NCBI RefSeq assembly: GCF_013407925.2
Contig: NZ_CP060201.1
Location: forward strand, 4,387,001 to 4,451,000
Reading direction: 5' to 3'
Length of the DNA stretch: 64,000 bases
Origin: Pseudomonas protegens
GTDB lineage: Bacteria; Pseudomonadota; Gammaproteobacteria; Pseudomonadales; Pseudomonadaceae
The notes beneath the pieces were generated by a model that made no database searches, was not told the origin of the DNA, and saw only the letters and a list, made by a program, of their open reading frames with translations. Positions within the stretch are counted from its first letter, which is position 1; each line of letters opens with the position of its first letter. The position numbers and the translations under genes were made by a program. Positions 19,361-28,490 of this stretch are shown here, piece after piece.

Positions 19361-19693
19361 ATGAACACCGTCAACCTGAGTATCGCCGCGCTGCTGCTGT
19401 CCCTCTCTTCCCTGGCCCTGGCCGAAGGCGGTGGTGATCGCACCTTTGCCCGGGCCATGGTGGAGAACCAGAAGGCCATGGAGCGCTATGCGGCGAGTCA
19501 GGGCAAGCCGGCGCCGGTGGTGCAGAACTACCGCTACGGCATGGACCTGGATATCGCCAGGGTGGTCAGCGTCACCCCGCCGATCAAGTCCTGTAAGGTG
19601 GTGCCCTCGCGCATGACCTACGAAGACTCCGCCGGCCAGCTCAAGACCATCGAGTATCAGGTCATGGGTCAGTGTCGCAATAACGGCAGCTGA
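19361..19693 (+). CDS. DUF2790 secreted protein
   Basis: A 110-residue protein with a signal peptide (IAALLLSLSSLALA) and the DUF2790 domain, visible as NYRYGMDLDIARVVSVTPP followed by CKVVPSRMTYEDSAGQ and ending QVMGQC. The two cysteines would form the family's disulfide. DUF2790 proteins are periplasmic, common in Pseudomonas and often copper- or stress-responsive, but their function is unknown. The start at 19361 follows a GAGGA site. It is divergent from the porin gene. Confidence 0.85.
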   Translation: MNTVNLSIAALLLSLSSLALAEGGGDRTFARAMVENQKAMERYAASQGKPAPVVQNYRYGMDLDIARVVSVTPPIKSCKVVPSRMTYEDSAGQLKTIEYQVMGQCRNNGS

Positions 19694-19715
19694 TCCCTGG
19701 GGGCTGGCGCGGCCT

Positions 19716-20210
19716 TCAGGCGTCGCCGGTTTCGGGGTGCAGGGCGACGATCATGTCGACTTCCACCGAGGCGTTTTTCGGTAACTGATAGACCCCCACC
19801 GATGTGCGCGTGTGCACCCCGGCTTCGGCGAAGATCGAATAGAGCACCCCTGAGGCGCCGTCCGCCACCTCGCTCTGCTGGGTAAAGTCCGCCGCGCTCT
19901 GTACGTAGACGTTGATCCGCAGGATGCGCTGGATCCGTTGCAGGTCGCCGAGCATCTGCTCAAGGATCGCCAGGGCCCGCAGGGTACAGATCTGTGCCCC
20001 GTGGCGGGCCTGCTCCAGGCTGGTTTCGGCGCCCACCCGGCCGACCACCATCACCCTGTCGTCAATACGCGGGATCTGTCCGCTGACATACACCTCATCG
20101 CCATTACGCACTGCCGGCACATAGTTGCCGCCAATGCGCATCTCGCCCTCGAAACTGTGTCCGACTCGTGCAGCCTCTTGCTGAAAAAGCGCCTTGCGTG
20201 ATGCGTCCAT
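19716..20210 (-). CDS. RidA/YjgF-family protein
   Basis: A 164-residue member of the YjgF/YER057c/UK114 family; some members deaminate reactive enamine/imine intermediates. Conserved features are the substrate-loop region NGDEVYVSGQIP, the arginine of ILRINVYVQS, and a C-terminal VGVYQLPKNASVEVDMIVAL. The N-terminal 25 residues extend beyond the minimal RidA fold, so it belongs to a longer subfamily rather than archetypal RidA. The start at 20210 has GGAG upstream; a frame reaching 20339 is not supported. Confidence 0.82.
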   Translation of the reverse strand: MDASRKALFQQEAARVGHSFEGEMRIGGNYVPAVRNGDEVYVSGQIPRIDDRVMVVGRVGAETSLEQARHGAQICTLRALAILEQMLGDLQRIQRILRINVYVQSAADFTQQSEVADGASGVLYSIFAEAGVHTRTSVGVYQLPKNASVEVDMIVALHPETGDA

Positions 20211-20424
20211 AGTCCAACTCCGTCGATCGCCTGAGATTTCCCGATGCCGACTATACGCGCTCCCGGGCGCCGGTAAATCTTCGGTGAAAGGCCCGCAGGC
20301 AGGGGCTTTGCCCGCGGTTGAATTATTTTTGTCAGACAAGTCCGGGTTGCTATTAAGAAAAGACTTTCAGGGCCGATGTTAGGCCCACAGCAGCCTATTT
20401 TTTAAGTCCTCCCGGTGCCTCCCC

Positions 20425-21741
20425 ATGTTCAATAAACGCTTGAAGCAAGAGCTGGCGGCTCTTCGTGAAGAACTCTCGAGCCTTCAGCAAGTGAAGGAAA
20501 GCCTTGAAAGCGAGATGCTCGTGATCAATTTGAGCGCCGATGGACGGATTCAATCGGTCAATCACAACTTCGCCCAGGAAATGCTCTACAAGAGCGGCGA
20601 CCTGCTGGGGCGCTCCCTGGAAGACATCGTTCCGGCCCACGTCAAGCACGACGAGTTTCACCAGCGCTTCAAGGCGACCCTGACCCGGGGCGAGCACTTT
20701 GCCGGAGCGGTGCGCCTGCTGCGGGGCAACGGCGAGGAGGCCTGGCTGCGCTCGATCTCCCAGCCGGTCCATGACTCCGAAGGGCGGATCAAGTACTTCG
20801 CGATCTTCTCCAGCGACCTGACCCGCACCATCGAGGCCTCCCGGGAGCACGAGAACCTGATCGGCGCCCTGATGCGCTCCACCGCGCTGATCGAGTTCGA
20901 CCTCAATGGCCATGTGCTGATGGCCAATGAGCGCTTTCTCTCCGGCATGGGCTACAGCCTGGCGCAGATCAAGGGCAAGCATCACCGCATGTTCTGTGAG
21001 CCCGAGGAGTACAACAGCGCGGCCTATCAGGCGTTCTGGAAACGCCTGAATGCCGGGGAATTCATCGCCGACCGTTTCAAGCGCATCGATGCCCACGGCC
21101 GCACGGTCTGGCTGGAGGCGTCCTACAACCCGGTGCTGGACGCCAACAACAAGCTCTACAAGATTGTGAAGTTCGCCACCGTGATCACCGATCAGGTGAA
21201 CCAGGAATTGGCCGTGGCCGAAGCGGCCAACATTGCCTACAGCACTTCGCTGCAGACCGACAACAGCGCCCAGCGCGGCACCACGGTGGTCACCGAGGCG
21301 GTGAACGTGATGCGCGATCTGGCCAAACACATGCAGGACGCCGGCGAGGGCATCGGCGCCCTGAACGAGCAGTCCCTGGTGATTGGCAGCATCGTCAAGA
21401 CCATCAGCGGGATTGCCGAGCAGACCAACCTGCTGGCCCTCAACGCGGCGATCGAGGCGGCCCGGGCCGGTGAGCAGGGGCGCGGTTTCGCCGTGGTCGC
21501 CGACGAGGTCCGGCAACTGGCCTCGCGTACCAGCAAGGCCACCGAGGAAATCGTCGGCGTGGTCCGGCAGAACCAGGACATGGCCCGTGAAGCCGTGGAA
21601 CTGATGGCCGAAGGCAAGCTGCAGGCCGAGCAGGGCCTGGCCCTGGCGGCGGAAGCCGGCACGGTGATCGTCGAGATCCAGGACGGCGCGCAGAAGGTGG
21701 TGAGCGCGGTGGGGCAGTTCGCCAATCAACTGTCCAGCTGA
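20425..21741 (+). CDS. Soluble PAS-PAS chemoreceptor (copy 1 of a tandem pair)
   Basis: A 438-residue methyl-accepting chemotaxis protein with no transmembrane segment. After a short coiled coil (residues 1-35) come two PAS domains (about 30-140 and 150-265, the second with [20 protein letters not shown]), then a short MCP signalling hairpin centred on the conserved tip [37 protein letters not shown] (about 325-360). The hairpin is much shorter than in classic receptors and lacks long methylation helices. It would act in the cytoplasm on CheA/CheW. Its paralogue starts 185 bp downstream. PAS ligand unknown; redox or flavin sensing as in Aer is possible. Confidence 0.88.
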   Translation: MFNKRLKQELAALREELSSLQQVKESLESEMLVINLSADGRIQSVNHNFAQEMLYKSGDLLGRSLEDIVPAHVKHDEFHQRFKATLTRGEHFAGAVRLLRGNGEEAWLRSISQPVHDSEGRIKYFAIFSSDLTRTIEASREHENLIGALMRSTALIEFDLNGHVLMANERFLSGMGYSLAQIKGKHHRMFCEPEEYNSAAYQAFWKRLNAGEFIADRFKRIDAHGRTVWLEASYNPVLDANNKLYKIVKFATVITDQVNQELAVAEAANIAYSTSLQTDNSAQRGTTVVTEAVNVMRDLAKHMQDAGEGIGALNEQSLVIGSIVKTISGIAEQTNLLALNAAIEAARAGEQGRGFAVVADEVRQLASRTSKATEEIVGVVRQNQDMAREAVELMAEGKLQAEQGLALAAEAGTVIVEIQDGAQKVVSAVGQFANQLSS

Positions 21742-21926
21742 GTCCGGAGGCCCCGGTGACGGGGCACGCTCGCCGGTGCGGCGCTGCTCAGTGCCAGGAA
21801 TTATCGGGATCTTTCCGAGATGGTCTTAGGATTATTCTGAAAGGTCGGGCAGGGCGTGGAGAATGGTCAGCCAGCGCCGATGGCTAGAGGGATCGTTGTA
21901 TTCACTCTTAGTCTGTCGGTGTATCC

Positions 21927-23243
21927 ATGTTCAATAAACGTCTGAAACAACAGCTTGCCTCACTGAGCGACGAGCTGGCCGCTCTGCAGCAATTCAAGGC
22001 CTGTCTGGAAACCCAGGTGCTCAGCATCGAACTGGACAGCGAAGGGGTGATCCGTCGGGTCAACCAGAACTTCACGCGGACCTTGGGCCTGGATGGCCAA
22101 GAGCTCTGTGGGCACCCCCTGGAGCAGATCGTGTCGAGCCATGCGCAGGCGGCGCAGTTGTATCGCTCCTTGAGGGCAGCCCTTGAGCGCAACGAAGGCT
22201 ACATCGGTCAACTGCGCTTGCAGCGTGGCGACGGTCGCGACGTCTGGTTGCATACCTGTGTCCAGCCGATCCACGACCCAGCCGGCCATCTCGACCACTA
22301 CTCGCTGATCTGCACCGACCAGACGGCGTCGGTGGAAAGCGCCTGCGAGCATGAAAACCTGATGGCGGCGTTGCTGCGTTCCACCGCGGTGATCGAGTTC
22401 GATCTGCAAGGCCGGGTGTTGACCGCCAACCCGCGGTTTCTGGCGTGCATGGGTTACCGCCTGGATGAAGTCCAGGGGCAGAACCACCGCCTGTTTTGCG
22501 ATCCCCAGGAATACGAGGGGCCGTCGTACCAGGAGTTCTGGGCGCGCCTGAACGCTGGCGAGTATGTCGCCGACCGCTTCAAGCGGATCGACAGCCAGGG
22601 CCGGGTCGTGTGGCTCGATGCCTCTTACAACCCGGTGCTGGATGCCAACGGCCAGCTGTACAAAGTGGTGAAGTTCGCCACGGTGATCACCGACCAGGTG
22701 AACCAGGAACGCTCGGTGGCCGAAGCCGCCGACATTGCCTACAGCATCTCCCGGCAAACCGATACCAGCGCCCAGCGCGGCTCCGCGGTGGTCACCGAAA
22801 CCCTGGACGTGATGCGTGACCTGGCCAAGTGCATGCAAGAGGCCGGTGACGGCATTGAGGCCCTGAACGAGCAGTCCCTAGTGATTGGCAGCATCGTCAA
22901 GACCATCAGCGGGATTGCCGAGCAGACCAACCTGCTGGCCCTCAACGCGGCGATCGAGGCAGCCCGGGCCGGTGAACAGGGCCGCGGTTTCGCCGTGGTC
23001 GCCGACGAGGTCCGGCAACTGGCCTCGCGTACCAGCAACGCCACCGACGAGATCGTCGGCGTGGTCCGGCACAACCAGGACATGGCCCGCTCAGCGGTGG
23101 AACTGATGGCCGAAGGTCGGCAGCAAGCCGAACAGGGCCTGACCCTGGCGGCGGAGGCCGGTGCGGTGATCGTCGAGATCCAGGACGGTGCGCAGAAAGT
23201 GGTGGGCGCGGTGGGGCAGTTCGCCAGTCAACTGTCCACCTGA
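21927..23243 (+). CDS. Soluble PAS-PAS chemoreceptor (copy 2 of a tandem pair)
   Basis: A 438-residue paralogue of the preceding receptor with the same length and architecture: N-terminal coiled coil starting [13 protein letters not shown], two PAS domains, and a short MCP hairpin tip. The signalling half is almost identical to copy 1 at DNA level, while the first PAS domain has diverged strongly (for example [16 protein letters not shown] against [16 protein letters not shown]). This suggests duplication followed by divergence of sensing with retention or conversion of the output domain. It has its own upstream spacer of 185 bp, so separate expression is possible. Confidence 0.88.
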   Translation: MFNKRLKQQLASLSDELAALQQFKACLETQVLSIELDSEGVIRRVNQNFTRTLGLDGQELCGHPLEQIVSSHAQAAQLYRSLRAALERNEGYIGQLRLQRGDGRDVWLHTCVQPIHDPAGHLDHYSLICTDQTASVESACEHENLMAALLRSTAVIEFDLQGRVLTANPRFLACMGYRLDEVQGQNHRLFCDPQEYEGPSYQEFWARLNAGEYVADRFKRIDSQGRVVWLDASYNPVLDANGQLYKVVKFATVITDQVNQERSVAEAADIAYSISRQTDTSAQRGSAVVTETLDVMRDLAKCMQEAGDGIEALNEQSLVIGSIVKTISGIAEQTNLLALNAAIEAARAGEQGRGFAVVADEVRQLASRTSNATDEIVGVVRHNQDMARSAVELMAEGRQQAEQGLTLAAEAGAVIVEIQDGAQKVVGAVGQFASQLST

Positions 23244-23259
23244 GTGGCGTGCCGCCGGT

Positions 23260-23793
23260 TCAGGCTCCGCGCGGCGAGGGGGCATGGCACTCGTAGTGCA
23301 GACGGTCGAACCACTGTCCGTGCAACAGGAAGCTGCGGCGTGAATGGCCGTAGCAGGAGAACCCGGAGGCCTCCAGGACCCTGACCGAACCGAGGTTTTC
23401 CGGGCGGGCGTTGGCTTCGACGCGGCTCAACTGCAACTCGCCGAAAGCCCGCTGCAGGACCTGCGCCACCGCCGCCCGGGCGATACCCCGGCCATTGAAT
23501 CGGGCGCCCACGCGATAGCCCAGTTCGGCGCAATTGAAGTAGGGGCGCTGCACCCGGTGCAGGTTGATGCGCCCCACCAGCTGTGAGTCCTGTCGAATCA
23601 GAAACTGATAGCCGCGATCCGCCGCAGCGTCCTGTTGCGCCTGGACGATGGCCTCGGCGACCCCTTCGGCGCAGTAGTAGGCCGCGGGACGGGCGTTGAT
23701 CGAGGCTTCGAAAAAAGCCCGGTTTTCTTGTTCGAACGCCAGCAGTTCGTGCCGGTCGTCCAGTTGTGGTGCGCACAGGTACAGGTGGCTCAT
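23260..23793 (-). CDS. GNAT acetyltransferase, RimJ/RimL-like
   Basis: A 177-residue GNAT enzyme resembling the RimJ/RimL N-terminal protein acetyltransferases. The acetyl-CoA region is YRVGARFNGRGIARAAVAQVL followed by VEANARPENLGSVRVLEASGF. The N-terminus begins with the substrate-facing strand of the fold. Its 3' end is 16 bp from the convergent chemoreceptor gene. The substrate is unknown. The ribosome binding site is weak, but the start gives the expected family length. Confidence 0.82.
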   Translation of the reverse strand: MSHLYLCAPQLDDRHELLAFEQENRAFFEASINARPAAYYCAEGVAEAIVQAQQDAAADRGYQFLIRQDSQLVGRINLHRVQRPYFNCAELGYRVGARFNGRGIARAAVAQVLQRAFGELQLSRVEANARPENLGSVRVLEASGFSCYGHSRRSFLLHGQWFDRLHYECHAPSPRGA

Positions 23794-23851
23794 GGTCCGG
23801 GGGATCTCAATCCGTTGAAGGCGCTTTCATCTCACGATTGGCTTGTGCGCA

Positions 23852-24757
23852 TCAAGCCTGCAGATGCGGATCGATCAATTCGGCGAACCACTCGATGAAC
23901 ACGTTCAACCGGCGCGAGCGATGGCGGCGGTCGGGGTACAGCGCGCAGATGTCCATCGGCGCCACCGGCAACTGCTGGAGCACCTGCACCAGCTCGCCGC
24001 GATCGAGCAGGTGCTGCACGTCGAAACGCGGCACCTGGATCAGCCCCAGGCCCTGGCGACAGCAGGCGATGTAGTTCTCGACGTTGTTGACGATCACCCG
24101 GCTGGGCAGCCCCAGCAGATGCTCGCGTCCTTGCAGCAGGTACTCCCAGGGCTGTTCGCGACCGGTGTCCGGGGAGGCATATCCGATCATCCATTGGCCG
24201 TTCTGCAAGTCCTGGGGGGTGTGGGGCTCGCCGTGTTCGGCGAGGTAGGCGGGGCTGGCGCAATTGATCATGGCCAGTTGCCCCAGGGGCCGGGCGATCA
24301 GGCTGCTGTCGGCCAGGCTGCCGACGCGGATCGCGCAGTCGATGCCTTCCTGGACCAGATCGATGCTGCGGTCGCTGGCGCCCAGGGCCAGTTGCAGGTC
24401 GGGGTACTGCGTCAGCCACTGGGGCAGGGCGGGCACGATCAGGCGCCGGGCGATGCGGCTGGGCACGTCGATATTCAAGCGCCCGCTGACATCCACCAGG
24501 CGATGGTGGAACAACTGGTTGAGCTCCGAGGCATCCGCCAGCAGGCGCCGTGCCCGCTCCAGGAGGATGGTGCCATCGGCGGTCAACTGCACCTGGCGGG
24601 TGGTCCGGTGCAGCAGCCGGGTGCCGAGGCCGTTCTCCAGTTGCTGCACGGCGGAAGAGACGGTGGCCCGTGGCAGTTCCAGGGCATGGGCGGCCTTGAT
24701 GAAGCTGCCCATGTCGGCCACCTGGATGAACACGCGGTATTGCTCAAGCTTATCCAT
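23852..24757 (-). CDS. LysR-family transcriptional regulator
   Basis: A 301-residue LysR regulator. The N-terminal winged helix reads MDKLEQYRVFIQVADMGSFIKAAHALELPRATVSSAVQQLE, and the effector-binding domain follows from residue about 90. It belongs to the CrgA/YafC-like branch by its short helix-turn-helix motif. The ATG at 24757 starts directly at the conserved domain. It lies 94 bp downstream of the SDR gene on the same strand, which may be its target. Confidence 0.85.
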   Translation of the reverse strand: MDKLEQYRVFIQVADMGSFIKAAHALELPRATVSSAVQQLENGLGTRLLHRTTRQVQLTADGTILLERARRLLADASELNQLFHHRLVDVSGRLNIDVPSRIARRLIVPALPQWLTQYPDLQLALGASDRSIDLVQEGIDCAIRVGSLADSSLIARPLGQLAMINCASPAYLAEHGEPHTPQDLQNGQWMIGYASPDTGREQPWEYLLQGREHLLGLPSRVIVNNVENYIACCRQGLGLIQVPRFDVQHLLDRGELVQVLQQLPVAPMDICALYPDRRHRSRRLNVFIEWFAELIDPHLQA

Positions 24758-24867
24758 CGTAGGAACGATCCTGGTTCGGGGGACGCCTGACGGCAATGGA
24801 ACGCTGCATCGTCCGAGGCGATCGATGCAGCGTCCCGGCAGGCCAATTTACCCCTTGGGCGCCAGGA

Positions 24868-25641
24868 TTACTTGGTGGTGTAGCCGCCGTTGATCAGTAA
24901 GGTCTGGCCGGTGATCCACCAGCCTTCGGTCACCAGGTGGCGAATGAAGGGCACCACGTCCTTGATATCGGTGAGCCCGGTCTTGCTCGACGGCGACAGG
25001 GCCGCTGCGCTCTTGTGGTAGGCCACGGCGTCGGCGCCTTCGGCGGGGTAGAAGAACGGCGTGTCCATCGGGCCCGGTCCGACGGCGGTCACCGAGATGC
25101 CCCGGGCGCCGAACTCCTTGGCCGCGGCCCGGGTGAAGTGTTCCACCGGTGCCTTGGAGCCGCCGTAGGCGGCATAGAACGGGGTGAAGGCTCCCAGCAG
25201 CGACGTCACCAGGGTCACCAGCTTGCCGTTGTCCTCCAGGTGCTTGCCGGCTTCCCTGATGAAGAAGAACGCGCTCTTGGCATTGACCGCGAACATCTGG
25301 TCGTACTCGTCTTCGCTGATCTCGATGATGGGTTTCTTCAGCACCTTGCCCACGGTGTTGATGGCGATGTCGATCTTGCCGAAGCGTGCCTTGACCTCGC
25401 TGAACAGACGCTCCACCGCACCGGCGCGGGTGAGGTCGGCCTGCCAGGCGTGAGCCTCGACCCCCAGGGCCTTGAGCGCCTCCAGGGTGCGCTCGGCGTC
25501 GGCCTGACTGGCATCGCTGTTGTAGTGCACGGCCACGGCCCTGGCACCGTGGCTGGCCAGATCGCGGGCAATCAGGCCACCGAGGTTTTTCACCCCGCCG
25601 GCGATCAGCACGACTTTGTTGTTCAGGGAATGATCGGCCAT
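24868..25641 (-). CDS. Short-chain dehydrogenase/reductase
   Basis: A 257-residue SDR oxidoreductase. The cofactor-binding motif is slightly atypical (VVLIAGGVKNLGGLIA), followed by the NTVG core and the catalytic TSLLGAF...YAAYGGSKA segment, with Ser, Tyr and Lys in the expected order. GPGPMDTPFF matches the substrate loop and NGGYTTK the C-terminus. The start at 25641 has an AAGGAG site. It is divergent from the flavin-reductase gene. NAD(P)H-dependent oxidation or reduction is likely; substrate unknown. Confidence 0.87.
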   Translation of the reverse strand: MADHSLNNKVVLIAGGVKNLGGLIARDLASHGARAVAVHYNSDASQADAERTLEALKALGVEAHAWQADLTRAGAVERLFSEVKARFGKIDIAINTVGKVLKKPIIEISEDEYDQMFAVNAKSAFFFIREAGKHLEDNGKLVTLVTSLLGAFTPFYAAYGGSKAPVEHFTRAAAKEFGARGISVTAVGPGPMDTPFFYPAEGADAVAYHKSAAALSPSSKTGLTDIKDVVPFIRHLVTEGWWITGQTLLINGGYTTK

Positions 25642-25804
25642 GGCATGGCTCCTTCGAGGTTTGCGGTGAAGGCTGAGTCTAGTGTCTGCCATGGCGTTGA
25701 TCAGCCGTCGGCGGTTGGACGGACTGTCCAGAAAATCCACCCAATCAGTGTGGCTGCAGAGGTTGCGGATAGGTCTACAATCGGTTTTTTTTCAGGAGCC
25801 TGCC

Positions 25805-26410
25805 ATGCCTGCATTTCGTCGTCCGGTGCCATTGGAAAAAGCCTACCGCCTGCTCAACCACGGCCCTACCGTGCTGGTCAGCGCCGCCCACGGCGGGCAG
25901 CGCAATATCATGGCGGCGGCCTGGGCCATGCCCCTGGATTTCCAGCCGCCGAAAGTCGCGGTGGTGCTCGACAAGTCCACCTGGACCCGGCAGCTTCTGG
26001 AGGCTTCGGGCAGCTTTGTCCTCAACGTGCCCTGCGCCGCTCAGGTGGACATCGTGCAGAGCCTGGGCAACAGCTCCGGACTGGAACTGCAGCAGGCCGG
26101 CAGCGACAAGTTCGCCGCCTATGGTTTGTCGACCTTCACCGGCCAGGCCCTTGAGGCGCCTCTGCTGCAAGGCTGCGTGGCCTGGCTGGAATGCCGGCTG
26201 CTGCCCGAGCCGCACAATCACCAGCAGTACGACCTGTTCCTCGGTGAAGTGATCGCCGCCCAGGCCGACACGCGGGTGTTCAGCGAAGGGCGTTGGCACT
26301 TCGACGGACAGGACTCGCTGCGCACCCTGCACCATGTCGCGGGTGGGCATTTCCTGACCATTGGCGACGCCGTTGACGGTCGTCAGTTGCCCCAGGCCGG
26401 CGAGGCCTGA
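25805..26410 (+). CDS. Flavin reductase-like FMN-binding protein
   Basis: A 201-residue member of the flavin reductase-like split-barrel family. The N-terminal half holds GPTVLVSAAHGGQRNIMAAAWAMPLDFQPPKVAVVL, the FMN-binding part, and SGSFVLNVPCAAQ follows. Such proteins supply reduced flavin or act as flavoprotein oxidoreductases. AGGAG stands seven bases before the ATG at 25805. A truncated YbaK-like gene begins 33 bp downstream. No monooxygenase partner is adjacent. Confidence 0.83.
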   Translation: MPAFRRPVPLEKAYRLLNHGPTVLVSAAHGGQRNIMAAAWAMPLDFQPPKVAVVLDKSTWTRQLLEASGSFVLNVPCAAQVDIVQSLGNSSGLELQQAGSDKFAAYGLSTFTGQALEAPLLQGCVAWLECRLLPEPHNHQQYDLFLGEVIAAQADTRVFSEGRWHFDGQDSLRTLHHVAGGHFLTIGDAVDGRQLPQAGEA

Positions 26411-26443
26411 GGCAAGCCGCAGCCACTCTTTCAAGGATTGAAC

Positions 26444-26518
26444 ATGCACGACGTTTTCCAGCATCTGGTGGACCTGTTGGACAGCCATCAGGCGCGCTAC
26501 CGGCTGATCCGGCCCGGG
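26444..26518 (+). pseudogene. Truncated 5' fragment of a YbaK/ProX-like deacylase gene
   Basis: An AAGGA site and ATG open a frame reading MHDVFQHLVDLLDSHQARYR, which matches the first helix and strand of Pseudomonas YbaK/EbsC-family (aminoacyl-tRNA editing domain) proteins. After about codon 23 the expected HPAEG-type continuation is missing. The frame instead runs into the 3' end of the opposite-strand transporter gene and becomes low-complexity Ala/Gly/Pro. I interpret the junction near 26515 as a deletion or rearrangement breakpoint. The start of the fragment is visible; the end of homology is approximate. Confidence 0.55.
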
Positions 26519-26525
26519 CGCGCGT

Positions 26526-27455
26526 TCAGTGGGGCCGCGGCAGGTGGCGACGCACGGCCCACAGCACCCCGGCCAGCAACAGCAGGGCCGCTGAGCTTTG
26601 CAGCAGGCTCGGCAGGTGCTGCAGGCTGATGAAGCCGTAGAGCAGGGCGAACAGGGTTTCGAAGACGATCAACTGGCCGCTCAGGGTCAGGGGCAAGCGC
26701 CGGGTCGAGGCATTCCACATGCGATTGCCGAACCAGGAGCCCAGCACCGCGCTGGACAGGCTCAGGCCCCAGAACAGCATCCAGCGTTGATCACTGGCCG
26801 CGGTCTGGGTACCCGGCAGTGACAAGCCCTGGGCCAGCAGCCAGACCACAGCGCTCATCAGACCGGTGGTGATGCCCCACAGGGTCGACCACTGACCGCT
26901 GTTGAAGCGGCTGCTCTTCAGGTAACGGGCGTTGTCGGTGGCGAACCAGGTCCAGCAGAGCAGGGCGCCGAAGGCGCAGAGCAGGCCCAGGGCGCGTTGG
27001 CCCAGTTCCACGGAACCGCTGTCGGCGGTGAGCAGGGTGTCGAGGTTGATGCAGCAGATGCCGGCGAACACCAGCAGCAGCGGCCAGCGCAGGCGGCGCA
27101 GGGGCAGGGCGTCGGCGTCGCCGCGTCCGGCCAGGGTGATGGTCAGCGGCAACAGGCCGACGATCAGTGCGGTGCTGGCTACCCCGGCCCACTGGATGGC
27201 GCTGGCCAGCAGCATGAAGTAGATCAGGTTGCCGGTCAGCGCCAGCTTCACCAGTAGCGCCGCATCGCTCCAGGTCAGGCGCTGCAAGAGCTCCCGGGCC
27301 TGGGGTGCAGCCAGGAGCAGGGAGAATGCGCCATACAGGGTGAAACGGGCACAGCTGAGCATCAGCGGACTGAACTCCGGCAACAGGCTGGGCACCACAA
27401 TGGCCAGGCCCCAGACCGCACCGGCCAAGGCTGCATAAGCAACTCCGCGTTTCAT
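26526..27455 (-). CDS. DMT-superfamily (EamA) transporter
   Basis: A 309-residue inner-membrane protein with about ten hydrophobic helices in two EamA-like halves (for example AYAALAGAVWGLAIVVPSLL and WMLFWGLSLSSAVLGSWFGN). EamA carriers export amino acids or other metabolites. The ATG at 27455 is preferred over one six bases upstream because it is correctly spaced from GCGAG. It is divergent from a LysR gene 102 bp away, which probably regulates it. Its 3' end abuts a truncated YbaK fragment. Confidence 0.85.
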   Translation of the reverse strand: MKRGVAYAALAGAVWGLAIVVPSLLPEFSPLMLSCARFTLYGAFSLLLAAPQARELLQRLTWSDAALLVKLALTGNLIYFMLLASAIQWAGVASTALIVGLLPLTITLAGRGDADALPLRRLRWPLLLVFAGICCINLDTLLTADSGSVELGQRALGLLCAFGALLCWTWFATDNARYLKSSRFNSGQWSTLWGITTGLMSAVVWLLAQGLSLPGTQTAASDQRWMLFWGLSLSSAVLGSWFGNRMWNASTRRLPLTLSGQLIVFETLFALLYGFISLQHLPSLLQSSAALLLLAGVLWAVRRHLPRPH

Positions 27456-27557
27456 GCACATACTCGCAGCGATTCATCAAAGCGCGCAGCCTAGTCATTG
27501 CTGACCGGTTGGACAAAGGATATATAGGCACCTACCTATTCTCCTGGGGAATGCCTG

Positions 27558-28457
27558 ATGAGTCGTTTCGCGCGCCATTTACCGCCGTTGGAAACCCTGG
27601 TGACCTTCGAGGCGGTGGGGCGCAACGCCAGCTTCACCCGCGCCGCCACCGAGCTGTGCCTGACCCAGAGCGCGGTGAGCAAGCAGATCCGTGCCCTGGA
27701 ACTGTCGCTCAAGACCGAGTTGTTCGAGCGTCAGGCCCGGGGCGTGAAGCTCACCGCCAGCGGCGCGTCGCTGTTTGCCGAGGTCAGCACCCAGCTGGAA
27801 GCCTTGCTGCGCAGCGTCAGCCGTTTGCGGGCCGGGCGCGACGCCAACACCATCACCGTGCAATGCACCCACGCAGTGGCGCAGTTCTGGCTGTTTCCGC
27901 GCTTGCTGGCGTTCAACAAGCAGCACCCGGACATCACCGTGAGCATCCACGCCAACAACGACATGGACGAATCCAGCGTGGCCGAGCACGACTTGGCCAT
28001 TCTGTATGGCGCCGGGCACTGGTCATCCCTGGTGACCACGCCGCTGTTCGCCGAGATCGTCTACCCCATTGCCAGCCGACAGCTGGTGTTGCCGGCCATT
28101 GACGAGCTGGCGCAACTGGCCGAGCTGCCACTGATCCAGCTCGATGCCTCGGCCTGGAACTGCATCGACTGGCGCGACTGGTTCCGCCATTTCGGCCTGG
28201 ATTACAGCGCGCCGCCGGGCGCCATGGGCTTCAACCAATTGACGCTGATGTTCAGTGCCGTGCAGCAGGGCATGGGGGTGGGCTTGGGCTGGGATTTCAT
28301 GGCCAGCGAGTTGGTGGCCCAGGGCGAGTTGCAGCGGGTTGGCGAGTGGGCGTTTCGCACCGGTCAGGCGGATTTCCTGGTACACCCTCGGCAAAAGCGC
28401 CTGTCCGCCAGCGGCCAGCTGTTTCGCGACTGGCTGGTGGCCCAGGCGCTTGAATGA
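27558..28457 (+). CDS. LysR-family regulator (GcvA-like)
   Basis: A 299-residue LysR protein with the winged helix LETLVTFEAVGRNASFTRAATELCLTQSAVSKQIRALE and a GcvA/AmpR-like effector domain, marked by FPRLLAFNKQHPDITVSIH and a C-terminal region with QQGMGVGLGWDFMA. The divergent arrangement with the EamA transporter suggests that it controls that gene. It ends 33 bp before the convergent bphP gene. Confidence 0.86.
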   Translation: MSRFARHLPPLETLVTFEAVGRNASFTRAATELCLTQSAVSKQIRALELSLKTELFERQARGVKLTASGASLFAEVSTQLEALLRSVSRLRAGRDANTITVQCTHAVAQFWLFPRLLAFNKQHPDITVSIHANNDMDESSVAEHDLAILYGAGHWSSLVTTPLFAEIVYPIASRQLVLPAIDELAQLAELPLIQLDASAWNCIDWRDWFRHFGLDYSAPPGAMGFNQLTLMFSAVQQGMGVGLGWDFMASELVAQGELQRVGEWAFRTGQADFLVHPRQKRLSASGQLFRDWLVAQALE

Positions 28458-28490
28458 GCGCCCCGGGGCTCGGCGGCCCCGGGGCAGGTT

